A stretch of DNA of 64,000 nt from Colwellia sp. GTDB taxonomy: Bacteria; Pseudomonadota; Gammaproteobacteria; Enterobacterales; Alteromonadaceae. The DNA lies in assembly GCA_013215295.1 (NCBI GenBank), contig JABSOZ010000013.1, forward strand, positions 98,217 to 162,216, given 5' to 3'. This document shows, piece after piece, positions 38,325 through 46,694 of this stretch. A program made the translations under genes and the position numbers. Below the pieces are notes generated by a model. That model did no database searches. It was not told the origin of the DNA and was given only the letters and a program-made list of their open reading frames with translations. Each line of letters opens with the position of its first letter. The stretch's first letter is position 1.

Positions 38325-39398
38325 ATGTTTTCATTATTTTCTCAATGGTATAAACGCAAATTTTCAGATCCCAATGCTGTCACGTTATTGGTGATACTTT
38401 TATGTGCATTTCTTTTTGTTTTTTTCTTCAATAATTTACTTATGCCAGTATTTGTTGCAATTGCTATCGCCTTTTTATTAGATTTGCCGGTTTTTCAATT
38501 AATAAATTTTGGTTTGTCTAGGGTACTCTCGGTGAGTATTGTTGTAACTGCCTTTATCGGCATTTCTTTAGTGGGTATTTTAGGGCTAATGCCTGTTATT
38601 TGGCAACAAAGTAGTAACTTGTTGCAAGAAGTGCCACAAATGATGTCACAAGGGCAAACTTATTTATTGACGCTTCCTGAACAATATCCTGATTTGATCA
38701 ATGTTGAGCAAATTGAAACGTTGATTTCAGCAGTAAATGAGAAATTAATTGAATGGGGACAATTAGCCTTAAGAGCTTCACTTAATTCTATTTCAGATAT
38801 TGTAGCTTTACTTATTTATTTGATTTTAGTGCCGTTAATGGTATTTTTCTTTCTAAAAGATAAAAAAGATTTGATTTCAAGCGTTACGGCTTTTTTACCT
38901 AAAGAACGTGTAATGGCTACGCAAGTAGGTGATGAAATGTATCAACAAATCATGAACTATATTCGTGGTAAAGTGATTGAAATTCTTATTGTTGGTACAG
39001 CATCTACCATTGCTTTTATCGTGCTAGGTCTGAATTACGCCGTTTTACTTGGTGTTCTGGTAGGCTTATCAGTTTTAGTTCCTTATGTAGGTGCAACCAT
39101 CGTGACTTTCCCTGTTTTGTTAGTTGCGCTATTTCAATTTGGTACTGGGAGTGAGTTTGGTTACGTTATGCTTGCTTACGGTATCATTCAAGCGATTGAC
39201 GGTAATATCATTGTGCCATTATTATTTTCAGAAGCCGTTAATTTACACCCAGTAACCATTATTATTTCTGTTATTTTGTTTGGTGGTCTGTGGGGATTTT
39301 GGGGCGTGTTTTTTGCTATCCCACTTGCAACCTTAGTTAAAGCTGTTTTAAATGCCTGGCCTTCTCATAATGAACTGACTGAACAGGAAGAATGTTAA
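38325..39398 (+). CDS. perM: AI-2E family transporter / PerM-like permease
   Basis: A 357-residue polytopic membrane protein of the PerM/TqsA family, with about 7-8 segments. Typical features include LIYLILVPLMVFFFLKDK, the loop IRGKVIEILIVGT and the conserved GIIQAIDGNIIVPLLF. It is located, as in E. coli, near bepA-arsC-hda. PerM substrates are not known; the name AI-2E transporter derives from TqsA. The gene converges on the YgjP-like peptidase gene with a structured spacer between them. Confidence 0.93.
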   Translation: MFSLFSQWYKRKFSDPNAVTLLVILLCAFLFVFFFNNLLMPVFVAIAIAFLLDLPVFQLINFGLSRVLSVSIVVTAFIGISLVGILGLMPVIWQQSSNLLQEVPQMMSQGQTYLLTLPEQYPDLINVEQIETLISAVNEKLIEWGQLALRASLNSISDIVALLIYLILVPLMVFFFLKDKKDLISSVTAFLPKERVMATQVGDEMYQQIMNYIRGKVIEILIVGTASTIAFIVLGLNYAVLLGVLVGLSVLVPYVGATIVTFPVLLVALFQFGTGSEFGYVMLAYGIIQAIDGNIIVPLLFSEAVNLHPVTIIISVILFGGLWGFWGVFFAIPLATLVKAVLNAWPSHNELTEQEEC

Positions 39399-39429
39399 AC
39401 GCCTTTAAATATTTAGTGCTTCTCTTTGG

Positions 39430-39502
39430 TACAGCGCAATAGATTTTTCAATAATGGTGATGCCAAGCATCACTTTATTGATAAAAGGCGTAGTGCGCTG
39501 TA
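39430..39502. other. Nested 73-nt palindromic element
   Basis: An outer 9-bp stem TACAGCGCA (39430-39438) / TGCGCTGTA (39494-39502) encloses an inner stem-loop. The inner stem pairs CAATAA, one bulged T and GGTGATGC with GCATCACT and TTATTG around a CAA loop (39449-39480). T and A runs add weak pairing between the two. It lies exactly between convergent perM and the YgjP-like peptidase gene. It could act as a bidirectional terminator or be a mobile palindromic repeat. Confidence 0.75.
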
Positions 39503-39570
39503 TTCAATTGAAGTTTGGCTATTACAGCCAAGATTTTACAGTTTATCGGCAAGAAAAATTGGCTTGAAAG

Positions 39571-40080
39571 TTATTTGTAAATATCGTCAAATAAGGCAAT
39601 CTGTGTCAAATAAATTCTCAAATCAAGTTCTATTTGATGGTAGTCATGTTGCATATGCTGACATAATTTGTAAAAATTTTTGTTGTGCTCTTTTTCTTTT
39701 AAATGGGCGAGCTCGTGTACGACTATCATTTCTAAAAACACTTCGGGGCTTTTTTTGAACAAAGCACCAATGCGAATTTCATTTTTACTTTTTAATTTAC
39801 TCCCTTGAACACGTGATACATAGGTGTGCAAGCCTAATGCGTTGTTGATAACATGAATTTTATCGTCAAACTTTATTTGGCTTAAGGGGTCTGACTTTTT
39901 TAAGTACTGATTTTTAATATTCATTACATAACCTCGTAGTGCTTTATCATTGTATATTTGATGAGCCTTTGGGTATTTTGATAATAAATAAGATGATAAC
40001 GTTTGATTGGTTATCATTTCTTGTACTTTGTTTTGAATAGTTAAAGAGTAGCCAGAAAGATATTTTAAATGTGCGGTCAT
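39571..40080 (-). CDS. YgjP-like metallopeptidase
   Basis: A 169-residue protein with the YgjP/DUF45 zinc motif VVHELAHLKEKEHNKNFY: H122, E123, H126 and a third His at about H132. It is shorter than the usual YgjP (about 230 residues); the SprT-like core is nonetheless complete. No signal peptide, so it is cytosolic. It lies downstream of bcp on the same strand with a hairpin in between, and converges on perM. The substrate is unknown. Confidence 0.87.
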   Translation of the reverse strand: MTAHLKYLSGYSLTIQNKVQEMITNQTLSSYLLSKYPKAHQIYNDKALRGYVMNIKNQYLKKSDPLSQIKFDDKIHVINNALGLHTYVSRVQGSKLKSKNEIRIGALFKKSPEVFLEMIVVHELAHLKEKEHNKNFYKLCQHMQHDYHQIELDLRIYLTQIALFDDIYK

Positions 40081-40099
40081 TATTTAATTCTATTTAAGA

Positions 40100-40141
40100 G
40101 GCTAGTTTATATCAATGGTGATCACATTGAGTAAACTAGCC
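40100..40141 (-). other. Long hairpin between bcp and the YgjP-like gene
   Basis: Arms GGCTAGTTTA (40100-40109) and TAAACTAGCC (40132-40141) enclose a second stem TCAATG / CATTGA around GTGATCA. With no U-tract after it on the minus strand, it may be an attenuating or mRNA-stabilising structure for the bcp transcript, not a standard terminator. Confidence 0.7.
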
Positions 40142-40148
40142 GTTTATC

Positions 40149-40622
40149 TTAATTTTCAGTTTTTAAAAAGTCTAGAACAACTTCATGATGGTTTTTGGTC
40201 TTAAATTTATTGAATACATGACTAATTTTTCCATCAAGGCCAATCAGGAATGATAACCGATGGATCCCGTCGTATTCTTTACCCATAAATTTCTTTAACC
40301 CCCAAACACCAAAAGCATCGGCAACACTATGATCAACGTCAGAAAGCAAAGTAAAATTCAACTCATCTCGCTGACAAAATTTAATTAAGCGCTTAGGCTC
40401 ATCAGGACTAATGCCAAAAACAACGGTATTTAATTTTTCAAGCTCAGCTTTACTGTCTCTTAACCCTTGAGCTTGAACAGTACAACCTGGTGTCATTGCT
40501 TTAGGATAAAAATATACAATTACTTGCTTTTTACCAATATAATCGGCTAAAGCAACTTCAGTATTATTTTCATCAAGTAAAGTGAATAGTGGTGCGATTT
40601 CGCCAGCAGTTATTGTTTTCAT
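40149..40622 (-). CDS. bcp: Thiol peroxidase Bcp (peroxiredoxin), 1-Cys-like
   Basis: A 157-residue peroxiredoxin. The peroxidatic Cys is C47 in AMTPGCTVQ. The usual BCP resolving Cys five residues later (as in CTVQACG) is replaced by Gln (Q52), so this enzyme lacks the classical intramolecular pair. It removes H2O2 or organic hydroperoxides. It follows gcvR by 22 bp, the same neighbours as in E. coli. Reduction may need an external thiol such as thioredoxin or glutaredoxin. Confidence 0.94.
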   Translation of the reverse strand: MKTITAGEIAPLFTLLDENNTEVALADYIGKKQVIVYFYPKAMTPGCTVQAQGLRDSKAELEKLNTVVFGISPDEPKRLIKFCQRDELNFTLLSDVDHSVADAFGVWGLKKFMGKEYDGIHRLSFLIGLDGKISHVFNKFKTKNHHEVVLDFLKTEN

Positions 40623-40644
40623 CGTTATCCTAATAGAATTTTAT

Positions 40645-41172
40645 TTAAATAAGGTTTGAACTTACTTTTTTAATGCACCCTTGCACATCAATTTGTTGAC
40701 AGAGTTCAAAGTAGTCACTTTCAAGTTGCTCAATACTTGTATCTTTCGTTAAGGCAATTAATATGGTCGCGCGCATTTGATTACTTTCTGGGTCAATTTC
40801 TGATTTTAGAGAAGATAAATCAATATTTCGAGTAGCAAAAAATGCCGTAACTGCTTTTAACACACCAGGTTGATCGATACCTGCGTAATCAACTTGGTAG
40901 TGATGTGTGAAGTCTCTCTTTTTATATCCAGAGGTTCTTTTCATCATGGTGGTTAACTCAAGCTTAACAGCCATGGCAGGTAATTTATTTTCAATTTGAT
41001 TAATAGCCTTTGCCGAACCGTTTAACAACATAATCAAAGAAAACTCTAGGCCAAATATGGCCATCCTACTGTCTATAATATTACAGCCACATTTACTTGC
41101 GAGCTTAGTGAGTTCGCTCACACTTCCTGTTCTGTCTGCGCCCATTGCTGTGAGCACTAAATATTGAGACAT
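40645..41172 (-). CDS. gcvR: Glycine cleavage system regulator GcvR
   Basis: A 175-residue protein with two ACT domains. The N-terminal LVLTAMGADRTGSVSELTKLA and the second VDYAGIDQPGVLKAVTAFFA are typical ACT starts that bind glycine. GcvR represses the gcv operon with GcvA. It precedes bcp on the same strand. Upstream, E. coli and Shewanella relatives carry dapA and bamC on the other strand; here the first of these is absent. Confidence 0.93.
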   Translation of the reverse strand: MSQYLVLTAMGADRTGSVSELTKLASKCGCNIIDSRMAIFGLEFSLIMLLNGSAKAINQIENKLPAMAVKLELTTMMKRTSGYKKRDFTHHYQVDYAGIDQPGVLKAVTAFFATRNIDLSSLKSEIDPESNQMRATILIALTKDTSIEQLESDYFELCQQIDVQGCIKKVSSNLI

Positions 41173-41511
41173 ATTTAACCTAAGTGTTTTAAAAAGGCGC
41201 TATTGTAACGTATTTGAACCAGATGAAAACCTGTAATACTAACTGATGATATTTATTTGTTATTTTTCGAGTTCAATTCTTGTGTTTGTAAAAACAGCCA
41301 AGTACCATGGTGCGCATTAATCTTTCTGATAATATGCTTGTAAATATTGAACAAAAAAATCTATTAATAATATTGGAACTTAATACAAATAATTTACTCA
41401 AAGAGCAGATTGAAGTTTTCGTTGTTTTCATTTAATGGTTACAAAGTAGCTTTAATTATCAGTTTTATAAGAACAAATTTTAAGATTCAGATTGTATCCT
41501 CAGGAGTGTTA
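41173..41511. other. 339-bp intergenic region between gcvR and bamC
   Basis: AT-rich, with no coding frame or terminator that I can see. It is where dapA would sit in the syntenic block of E. coli. An in-frame extension upstream of bamC exists but lacks a ribosome-binding site. Divergent promoters for gcvR and bamC must lie here. Confidence 0.6.
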
Positions 41512-42597
41512 ATGAATCGTCGTATATTTTATTTTTCCTTGTTAAGTCTTGCAGTAACAGGTTGTGGCAGTATTAATAACAAAAGCGCTATGGGCGGTTT
41601 TGAATATGCCAAAGAAAAAGAAGCTAAAAATTTAAGTATCCCGGAAGGTTTGAATAAACCTAAAGAAAATGCAAAGTTTTTTATTTCTGATGATATTAAT
41701 CATCAAGGCCCTATTGGTCAAAACGTTGATGTGAGAGCACCGTCTCTTGTACTTCCTGTCGCATCGGCTTCTAGGGTTGTGCAGGGAACAACCACCTCTA
41801 AAATTTGGTTTGATCAAATAATAGAAGAAATCGACTTAAAAGACTTTTTGATAGAAGCCTTGCGAGAGCAGCTTGTCAGCGATGGTGTTGAATTAAACCC
41901 TATCGGCCAGAATGACATGGCCTTTGAGTCTGACTGGTATCATAAAGAAAAAATTTCTGGGTATTGGTTACTTGAATCAGTTGAAAGTACTGAAAGCATA
42001 CGTTATAGCTACTCATTTGAAGCTAAACCTCATGGACGCAGTGTTGCCTTATCCGTTAAGTTGATTGATTACATGCGTACTGATGAAAAAGGTGCCAGTA
42101 AAACGATTGACTTGATAGACAAACAACGAGCTGAAATGGCTATGCTCAATGAAATTGTTGCTCAGGTTGATTTCAAATACCGTTTAAAGCAGCGTGAAAA
42201 TCGTTTGATGAGAGCTAATCAAAAATTTGTCACTCTAGGTGAAAATGCGGAAGCAGAACCTGCTTACATCGCTGAAATTGAGCTTGAAATGCTTTGGTCT
42301 AATATGCCATTGTTTTTTGCAGATTATGGCTTTGAAATAACAGATTTAAATGAAAGTAAGAAAATATATTTTGTAGACTTTGTTAAACCTGATAACAGCT
42401 TGTGGGCGGTTATTTGGGGTGATGATTTACCTGTTATTGATGTAGATGAAGCTCAGTATCAATTTGTACTTGCTGATATAGAAGGTAAAACGTCGGTAAC
42501 CATTTATGATGGTGAAGGTAATGTGTTACCCGTTGAAACATTAGAGCGTATTTTTCCAGTAATGGAAGCAGGGTTATCTTTTAGAGATGCTTTTTAA
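41512..42597 (+). CDS. bamC: Outer-membrane assembly lipoprotein BamC
   Basis: A 361-residue lipoprotein of the BAM complex. The start is at the ATG preceded by AGGAG (spacing 8), giving MNRRIFYFSLLSLAVTGCGS with lipobox AVTGC. An N-terminal unstructured segment that binds BamD is followed by two helix-grip domains (about 105-210 and 235-355). In E. coli bamC is downstream of dapA and upstream of purC. Here neither is adjacent. The strong palindromic terminator follows. Confidence 0.93.
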   Translation: MNRRIFYFSLLSLAVTGCGSINNKSAMGGFEYAKEKEAKNLSIPEGLNKPKENAKFFISDDINHQGPIGQNVDVRAPSLVLPVASASRVVQGTTTSKIWFDQIIEEIDLKDFLIEALREQLVSDGVELNPIGQNDMAFESDWYHKEKISGYWLLESVESTESIRYSYSFEAKPHGRSVALSVKLIDYMRTDEKGASKTIDLIDKQRAEMAMLNEIVAQVDFKYRLKQRENRLMRANQKFVTLGENAEAEPAYIAEIELEMLWSNMPLFFADYGFEITDLNESKKIYFVDFVKPDNSLWAVIWGDDLPVIDVDEAQYQFVLADIEGKTSVTIYDGEGNVLPVETLERIFPVMEAGLSFRDAF

Positions 42598-42635
42598 ACT
42601 AACCTCATATTACTCAATGTAAGTCTGTTGAAATG

Positions 42636-42667
42636 AAAACGCCGTTAAATATATTTAACGGCGTTTT
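42636..42667 (+). terminator. Rho-independent terminator after bamC
   Basis: A perfect 15-bp arm AAAACGCCGTTAAAT with its exact complement ATTTAACGGCGTTTT and a minimal central AT. A and T runs on both ends allow bidirectional use with the convergent DUF2897 gene. Confidence 0.9.
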
Positions 42668-42732
42668 AGTTTTGAATAATCAGTATATTCAAATTGATTA
42701 ACTTTCGTGAGTCACAATATTGAGGTGACTTT

Positions 42733-43008
42733 CTACTTTACCTTAGTATTATTTTTTATTGCTGCTTGTTTTTCTATTTCATCAATTTCAATGCTTAATT
42801 CACTTTTTTCTTTTAACTCAATAGGATCGTTTGACACTATTATTGGCATTTTATGCTTTACTTTATTACTACGCGGAAGCGTTTCTTGTAAATCATTCAA
42901 CCCTTTTTTGCGTAATGGCGTTTTAGCATTTTTTTGAACAAGACTGAAGTTGCCAATAATCAACGCTAAAGCGGCGATACAAATAACGACTATTATCATG
43001 TTATCCAT
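42733..43008 (-). CDS. DUF2897 small membrane protein
   Basis: A 91-residue protein with one N-terminal membrane helix (MIIVVICIAALALIIGNFSL), a Lys-rich segment with a LNDLQE motif and a charged Lys/Glu tail. The ATG at 43008 is preceded by GGAG (spacing 8) and overlaps the M15 peptidase gene by 8 bp. The layout matches DUF2897, a family of unknown function. Confidence 0.8.
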   Translation of the reverse strand: MDNMIIVVICIAALALIIGNFSLVQKNAKTPLRKKGLNDLQETLPRSNKVKHKMPIIVSNDPIELKEKSELSIEIDEIEKQAAIKNNTKVK

Positions 43009-43708
43009 AATGAATACTCCCAACATTTTGAATATAACTTCGATATATATTTGACAATTCTAGCATTATTTCGTTTTTACCTAATATTTTAGCATTTGAA
43101 AGAACTGATTTTATACACGCTATTGTCAATATTTCTTCTGCGTACTTCGCTATTGGCCAATAAGATAAATGCCAAGGTTCAATGGCGACACCACCTCGAA
43201 ACTTATCGTATGGAAAATAAAAGTCAAAGCGACTGGCATTATCAGTTAACCATTGGCTCAACGAATAAAAAGGCCCATTCTCAGCAAACTCCCAGGGTTC
43301 AAGTTGTAGTTTTTGATTATCAGGTAATAAATTTTTAGCATAGATATCAATATCGCTCCCCCAATGATGTCGGCTTGCTCCTGGTAGTGCTGAGAAATAC
43401 AAAATAGACTTAACAATTTCATGCTCAGTCATCGTATTAATATCAAGTATTTCACCTTGCTGGTTTTTAATGGCTTGTTGTCCTGAAAATTTTCTATTCC
43501 AAATAGTTAATTGACGATCGAACCCTCTATAACCACTTGCAATTTTTAGGTCAAAACCTGCCAATTTTGCTTCTTCAGACATTGCTTTCCAAGCAGGTAA
43601 AGCTTGTTGATGAATACCTGTGCAATCATCTAACCAGATGATATGACTCTCATCGTGCCCAGTTAATTGTTGATTGCTTAATACATCACTTAATATTTTA
43701 GTCATCAC
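43001..43708 (-). CDS. M15-family D-alanyl-D-alanine carboxypeptidase-like protein
   Basis: A 235-residue peptidase of the VanY/LdcB type. The motif [16 protein letters not shown] is followed by the zinc-binding [12 protein letters not shown] and EPWHLSYWP, giving the His, Asp and His ligands. No signal peptide is visible, which is unusual for a peptidoglycan peptidase; a cytosolic role in recycling (as for LdcA-like functions) would fit. Its ATG overlaps the dapE stop as ATGA. Confidence 0.88.
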   Translation of the reverse strand: MMTKILSDVLSNQQLTGHDESHIIWLDDCTGIHQQALPAWKAMSEEAKLAGFDLKIASGYRGFDRQLTIWNRKFSGQQAIKNQQGEILDINTMTEHEIVKSILYFSALPGASRHHWGSDIDIYAKNLLPDNQKLQLEPWEFAENGPFYSLSQWLTDNASRFDFYFPYDKFRGGVAIEPWHLSYWPIAKYAEEILTIACIKSVLSNAKILGKNEIMLELSNIYRSYIQNVGSIHYG

Positions 43709-44874
43709 TGTTCGGTTGTTAATACATGATCAGTTAGCGCATTAACGAGTGTATGATAATAAATATCAACGAGAGAAATTAAGTCATCACAGCTAACACT
43801 TTCATTTACCTGATGGATAGTTGCATTACAGGGGCCAAGTTCAATGACTTGGGCACCTGTTGGTGCGATAAATCTACCATCTGAAGTGCCGCCAGACGTT
43901 GAAAGTTCAGCATCAATGTCGGTCACCGTTTTTATTGCTTTTACAGCCGAATCAAGCAAAGTTCCCGGTTCAGTAATGAATGGCTTACCGTTGAATGTCC
44001 ATTTAATCTCATATGTTAATTGATGCTCGGTGAGTACTGCATCAATTTTATCCATAATATCTTGAAAATTGAGTTCTGTGCTAAAACGTAAATTAAACCA
44101 AGCCGTTAAATGTCCCGGTACAACATTCGTTGCGCCAGTGCCTGATTGGATATTTGATAATTGAAAACTGGTTTGTGGAAAATACTCATTACCATTATCC
44201 CAGTGCATTTTGCTAAGTTCAGTCAATGCTGGCATTGCGAGATGAATAGGATTCTTTACATGATCAGGGTAAGCCACATGACCTTGTTTACCGTGAATGG
44301 TTAATTCACCAGAGATAGAACCCCTACGACCATTCTTAACGATATCTCCAACGCAGTTTGAGCTAGTTGGCTCGCCAACAATACAATAGTCTATTTTTTC
44401 ATTACGCGCTTCAAGTGTGTCGATAACACGTGTTGTGCCATTAATAAATGGACCTTCTTCATCACTCGTTATGAGATATGCAATTGAACCGCGATGATTG
44501 GGGTGATCTTTTACGAAGCGCTCAGTAGCGATAATCATTGCCGCTAAACTGCCTTTCATATCAGAGGCGCCACGGCCAAATAACATACCATCAATAATCG
44601 TTGGCTCAAAAGGTGGCGTATGCCAAAGCGCTAAATTTCCTGTCGGCACAACATCGGTATGGCCAGCAAAGCAAAATACCGGCTCGGTTGTACCGCGTCT
44701 CGACCATAAATTAGTGGTATCTTCAAAAATCATGGTTTCATTGTTAAAATTCAAGGCAGCTAAACGTTCTGCCATCATTTTTTGACAACCAAAATCTTCA
44801 GGAGTCACCGAAGGACGTGCGATTAAATTTTTTGCTAATTTAATAACGTCATGCTCTGGCTCTATATCATTCAT
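43705..44874 (-). CDS. dapE: Succinyl-diaminopimelate desuccinylase
   Basis: A 389-residue M20 metallohydrolase. The dinuclear site residues are in [18 protein letters not shown] and [10 protein letters not shown]; the C-terminal [21 protein letters not shown] completes it. It makes LL-DAP for lysine and peptidoglycan. It overlaps the upstream arsC-family gene by 4 bp and the downstream M15 gene by 4 bp. The yffB-dapE pair is the same as in E. coli. Confidence 0.97.
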   Translation of the reverse strand: MNDIEPEHDVIKLAKNLIARPSVTPEDFGCQKMMAERLAALNFNNETMIFEDTTNLWSRRGTTEPVFCFAGHTDVVPTGNLALWHTPPFEPTIIDGMLFGRGASDMKGSLAAMIIATERFVKDHPNHRGSIAYLITSDEEGPFINGTTRVIDTLEARNEKIDYCIVGEPTSSNCVGDIVKNGRRGSISGELTIHGKQGHVAYPDHVKNPIHLAMPALTELSKMHWDNGNEYFPQTSFQLSNIQSGTGATNVVPGHLTAWFNLRFSTELNFQDIMDKIDAVLTEHQLTYEIKWTFNGKPFITEPGTLLDSAVKAIKTVTDIDAELSTSGGTSDGRFIAPTGAQVIELGPCNATIHQVNESVSCDDLISLVDIYYHTLVNALTDHVLTTEQ

Positions 44875-45218
44875 GATAAAAACAACGCTTGATATAAAGG
44901 TTCTTTAAAGCCAACTTGAAAACTATTATTGTGATCAATTAAGGGTCTTTTGAGCAAGGTTGGTTGTGCTAAAACTGCTTGAAATACAACGTCGTCAGTT
45001 AAGTTGTCTTTTATTTCTGCTGGTAAATTTCTAAACGTAGTACTGCGTTTATTAAGTAAAACATCCCAAGAGCTTTTTTTGACAAACTCAGTCAATAACT
45101 CTGCTGTTAAAGGTTGTTTCTTAAAGTCGAAAAATGTGTACTCAATGGTTTGCTTATCAAGCCATTTCGTTGCCTTTTTAACTGTATCGCAATTATTTAT
45201 GCCGTAAATAGTGGTCAT
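44871..45218 (-). CDS. ArsC/Spx-family reductase (YffB-like)
   Basis: A 115-residue thioredoxin-fold protein with the single-Cys motif NNCDTVKKA near residue 9 and the family motif [12 protein letters not shown]. The C-terminal [17 protein letters not shown] is the Spx/MgsR-type signature. It sits upstream of dapE with a 4-bp overlap, as in E. coli yffB-dapE. This is a different subfamily from the arsC at 35363. Confidence 0.92.
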   Translation of the reverse strand: MTTIYGINNCDTVKKATKWLDKQTIEYTFFDFKKQPLTAELLTEFVKKSSWDVLLNKRSTTFRNLPAEIKDNLTDDVVFQAVLAQPTLLKRPLIDHNNSFQVGFKEPLYQALFLS

Positions 45219-45232
45219 GAAAGATCCTAGAA

Positions 45233-45613
45233 CTAAATTATTTGGTAATCATTTGATATCAAAGCAGAGGTGGCCAGTGATACGTTTTTTGATTTAACTA
45301 AAATATAATCAGTATCAAAAGTTGATATTGCAAAAATGCTGATTTGTTCGTTTGCCAATATTGTCGATATTTTCGACAATATACCAGTCAAAGTGAAATC
45401 GAGAGGGCCTACAACTTCTAGAGCTTGCCAGTCTTTTTCTACTTCATCGCTGGGAATGTTGATTGCCTGAGGTAATACAATGGAAGTCTCCTCATAGGTT
45501 TTTGCAATAAAAAATATAGGCGCGTCAAATACAGCTTTTGGAATATCGACATCGCTGGCTAAACTATGAATTGCAAAAGTTTCTTCGAGTAATTTGAGGG
45601 TAAGTGTACTCAT
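45233..45613 (-). CDS. ACT-domain protein
   Basis: A 126-residue protein with an N-terminal ACT-like domain followed by a second ACT fold, GPLDFTLTGILSKISTILANEQISIFAIST, ending in TDYILVKSKN. The pattern matches the CASTOR/ACT_7 family of putative amino-acid sensors. It is probably the first gene of the yffB-dapE operon (14-bp gap). The ligand is unknown. Confidence 0.87.
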   Translation of the reverse strand: MSTLTLKLLEETFAIHSLASDVDIPKAVFDAPIFFIAKTYEETSIVLPQAINIPSDEVEKDWQALEVVGPLDFTLTGILSKISTILANEQISIFAISTFDTDYILVKSKNVSLATSALISNDYQII

Positions 45614-45878
45614 TGCAAGTTACCATTTATGAAAAAGGTAACTATAGCTTTTACTGACTGAATATTAAAGCAAGGATCCTTATGTAGAATGAAATAAAGT
45701 GGTTATTATAATGTGTTTCCTGTTTGTTTATTTATTGTAGCTCAGCGAAGCATTTTATAATTTGAAACTATGTTTTTGTTAAAAGTTAGCGACTAACGAT
45801 GAAAATCATGTTAACGACTTAAAAATCACTATATTCTAAGTGGTATACCGCTGAAATATTAAGAAAAACTTATTAATG

Positions 45879-45913
45879 ATATCCACAGAAGCTGTGGGTA
45901 TTGTTGTGGGTAA
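45879..45913. promoter_or_regulatory. Cluster of three DnaA-box-like 9-mers
   Basis: Three sequences resemble TTATCCACA: ATATCCACA (45879, one mismatch), and on the opposite strand ATACCCACA (from 45901, two mismatches) and TTACCCACA (from 45913, one mismatch). The first two also form a small inverted repeat, CCACAG / CTGTGG. They are clustered within 35 bp. The evidence is only pattern matching; no binding can be claimed. Confidence 0.3.
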
Positions 45914-46101
45914 CTATTGTTTGCTTTGGTATCTCTTTGTTTTATATGTAAAAATAATGTTGGTTATTTTTTGACTAGTAAGTAAAATCTGCTAAAGATA
46001 AATATAGTTATTAAAATACCTAACTGTATATAAAGTCAGTGTCAATACAGCGAAATGATAAGCTAAAATGTTAATAGGTTAACCATTTAGCGGAGTAAAC
46101 T

Positions 46102-46215
46102 ATGTTTTATTGGATCATGGTTAAGGTGAACTTTTACACGAATTCAACAACTCATGCGCCAAGAGGTAGATCCTTTACTGGCTTTACATTCCTTGTAGTA
46201 CCGGCCTTATACTGA
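46102..46215 (+). CDS. Possible 37-residue small protein
   Basis: A short frame beginning ATG TTT TAT TGG, with GGAG 6 bp upstream, ending at TGA. The product starts MFYWIMVKVNFY and has a hydrophobic Phe-rich end. I do not recognise it. It may be a real small protein or chance; no comparison was possible. Confidence 0.25.
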   Translation: MFYWIMVKVNFYTNSTTHAPRGRSFTGFTFLVVPALY

Positions 46216-46229
46216 CTAAATGGGCGCTA

Positions 46230-46391
46230 ATGAAACTACATTTAATTAAGGCGGTATCTAGTTTACCGGAGTTTCTCGTACGACTAAATAATGGCTATTG
46301 CCATGAATACAACATTTTCGAATATCATGAGCTATATAAAGTGTTTTGTTACTCGACTTTGATATGGTATTTTTATAATTTCCTGTCCTAA
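46230..46391 (+). CDS. Possible 53-residue small protein or gene remnant
   Basis: A frame 14 bp after the previous one, starting MKLHLIKAVSSLPEFLVRL and ending with an aromatic stretch WYFYNFLS. No clear ribosome-binding site. The two small frames lie in different phases, so together they could be pieces of a decayed gene. Confidence 0.2.
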   Translation: MKLHLIKAVSSLPEFLVRLNNGYCHEYNIFEYHELYKVFCYSTLIWYFYNFLS

Positions 46392-46694
46392 CTAACAAGT
46401 GTTCGGCAAACCCTGACAATAATTCTCTCTATTTCTTGAGTTGAACATGGATAATTTCAAGAAAAACACCCGTAATTTAAAAGTTAAATTAGATTATTTT
46501 TCCAAGCATTATTTAATACGCTTTTAAAAGGAGCTTAATTGTTTTATTACAATAGGTTAATTAGAAGAGTATCGACTAAATTTATTGTTGAAATATCGAT
46601 ATAAACCAAGATATGTAACTTTTTGCCAACTTCAATAAAACTAGTTACAACTTTGTGCTATCTTTTAAATAAGACTTCCTATAGTGTGTCGCCT

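Larger units (their letters stand above)
45614..46694. other. 1.08-kb region without a clear gene
   Basis: The longest non-coding stretch of the window. It holds DnaA-box-like sequences at 45879-45913 and two very short frames described separately, the first preceded by a GGAG-type ribosome-binding site. I see no transposase remnant, tRNA or CRISPR. The last 70 bp are the upstream region of yfbV. Confidence 0.5.
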
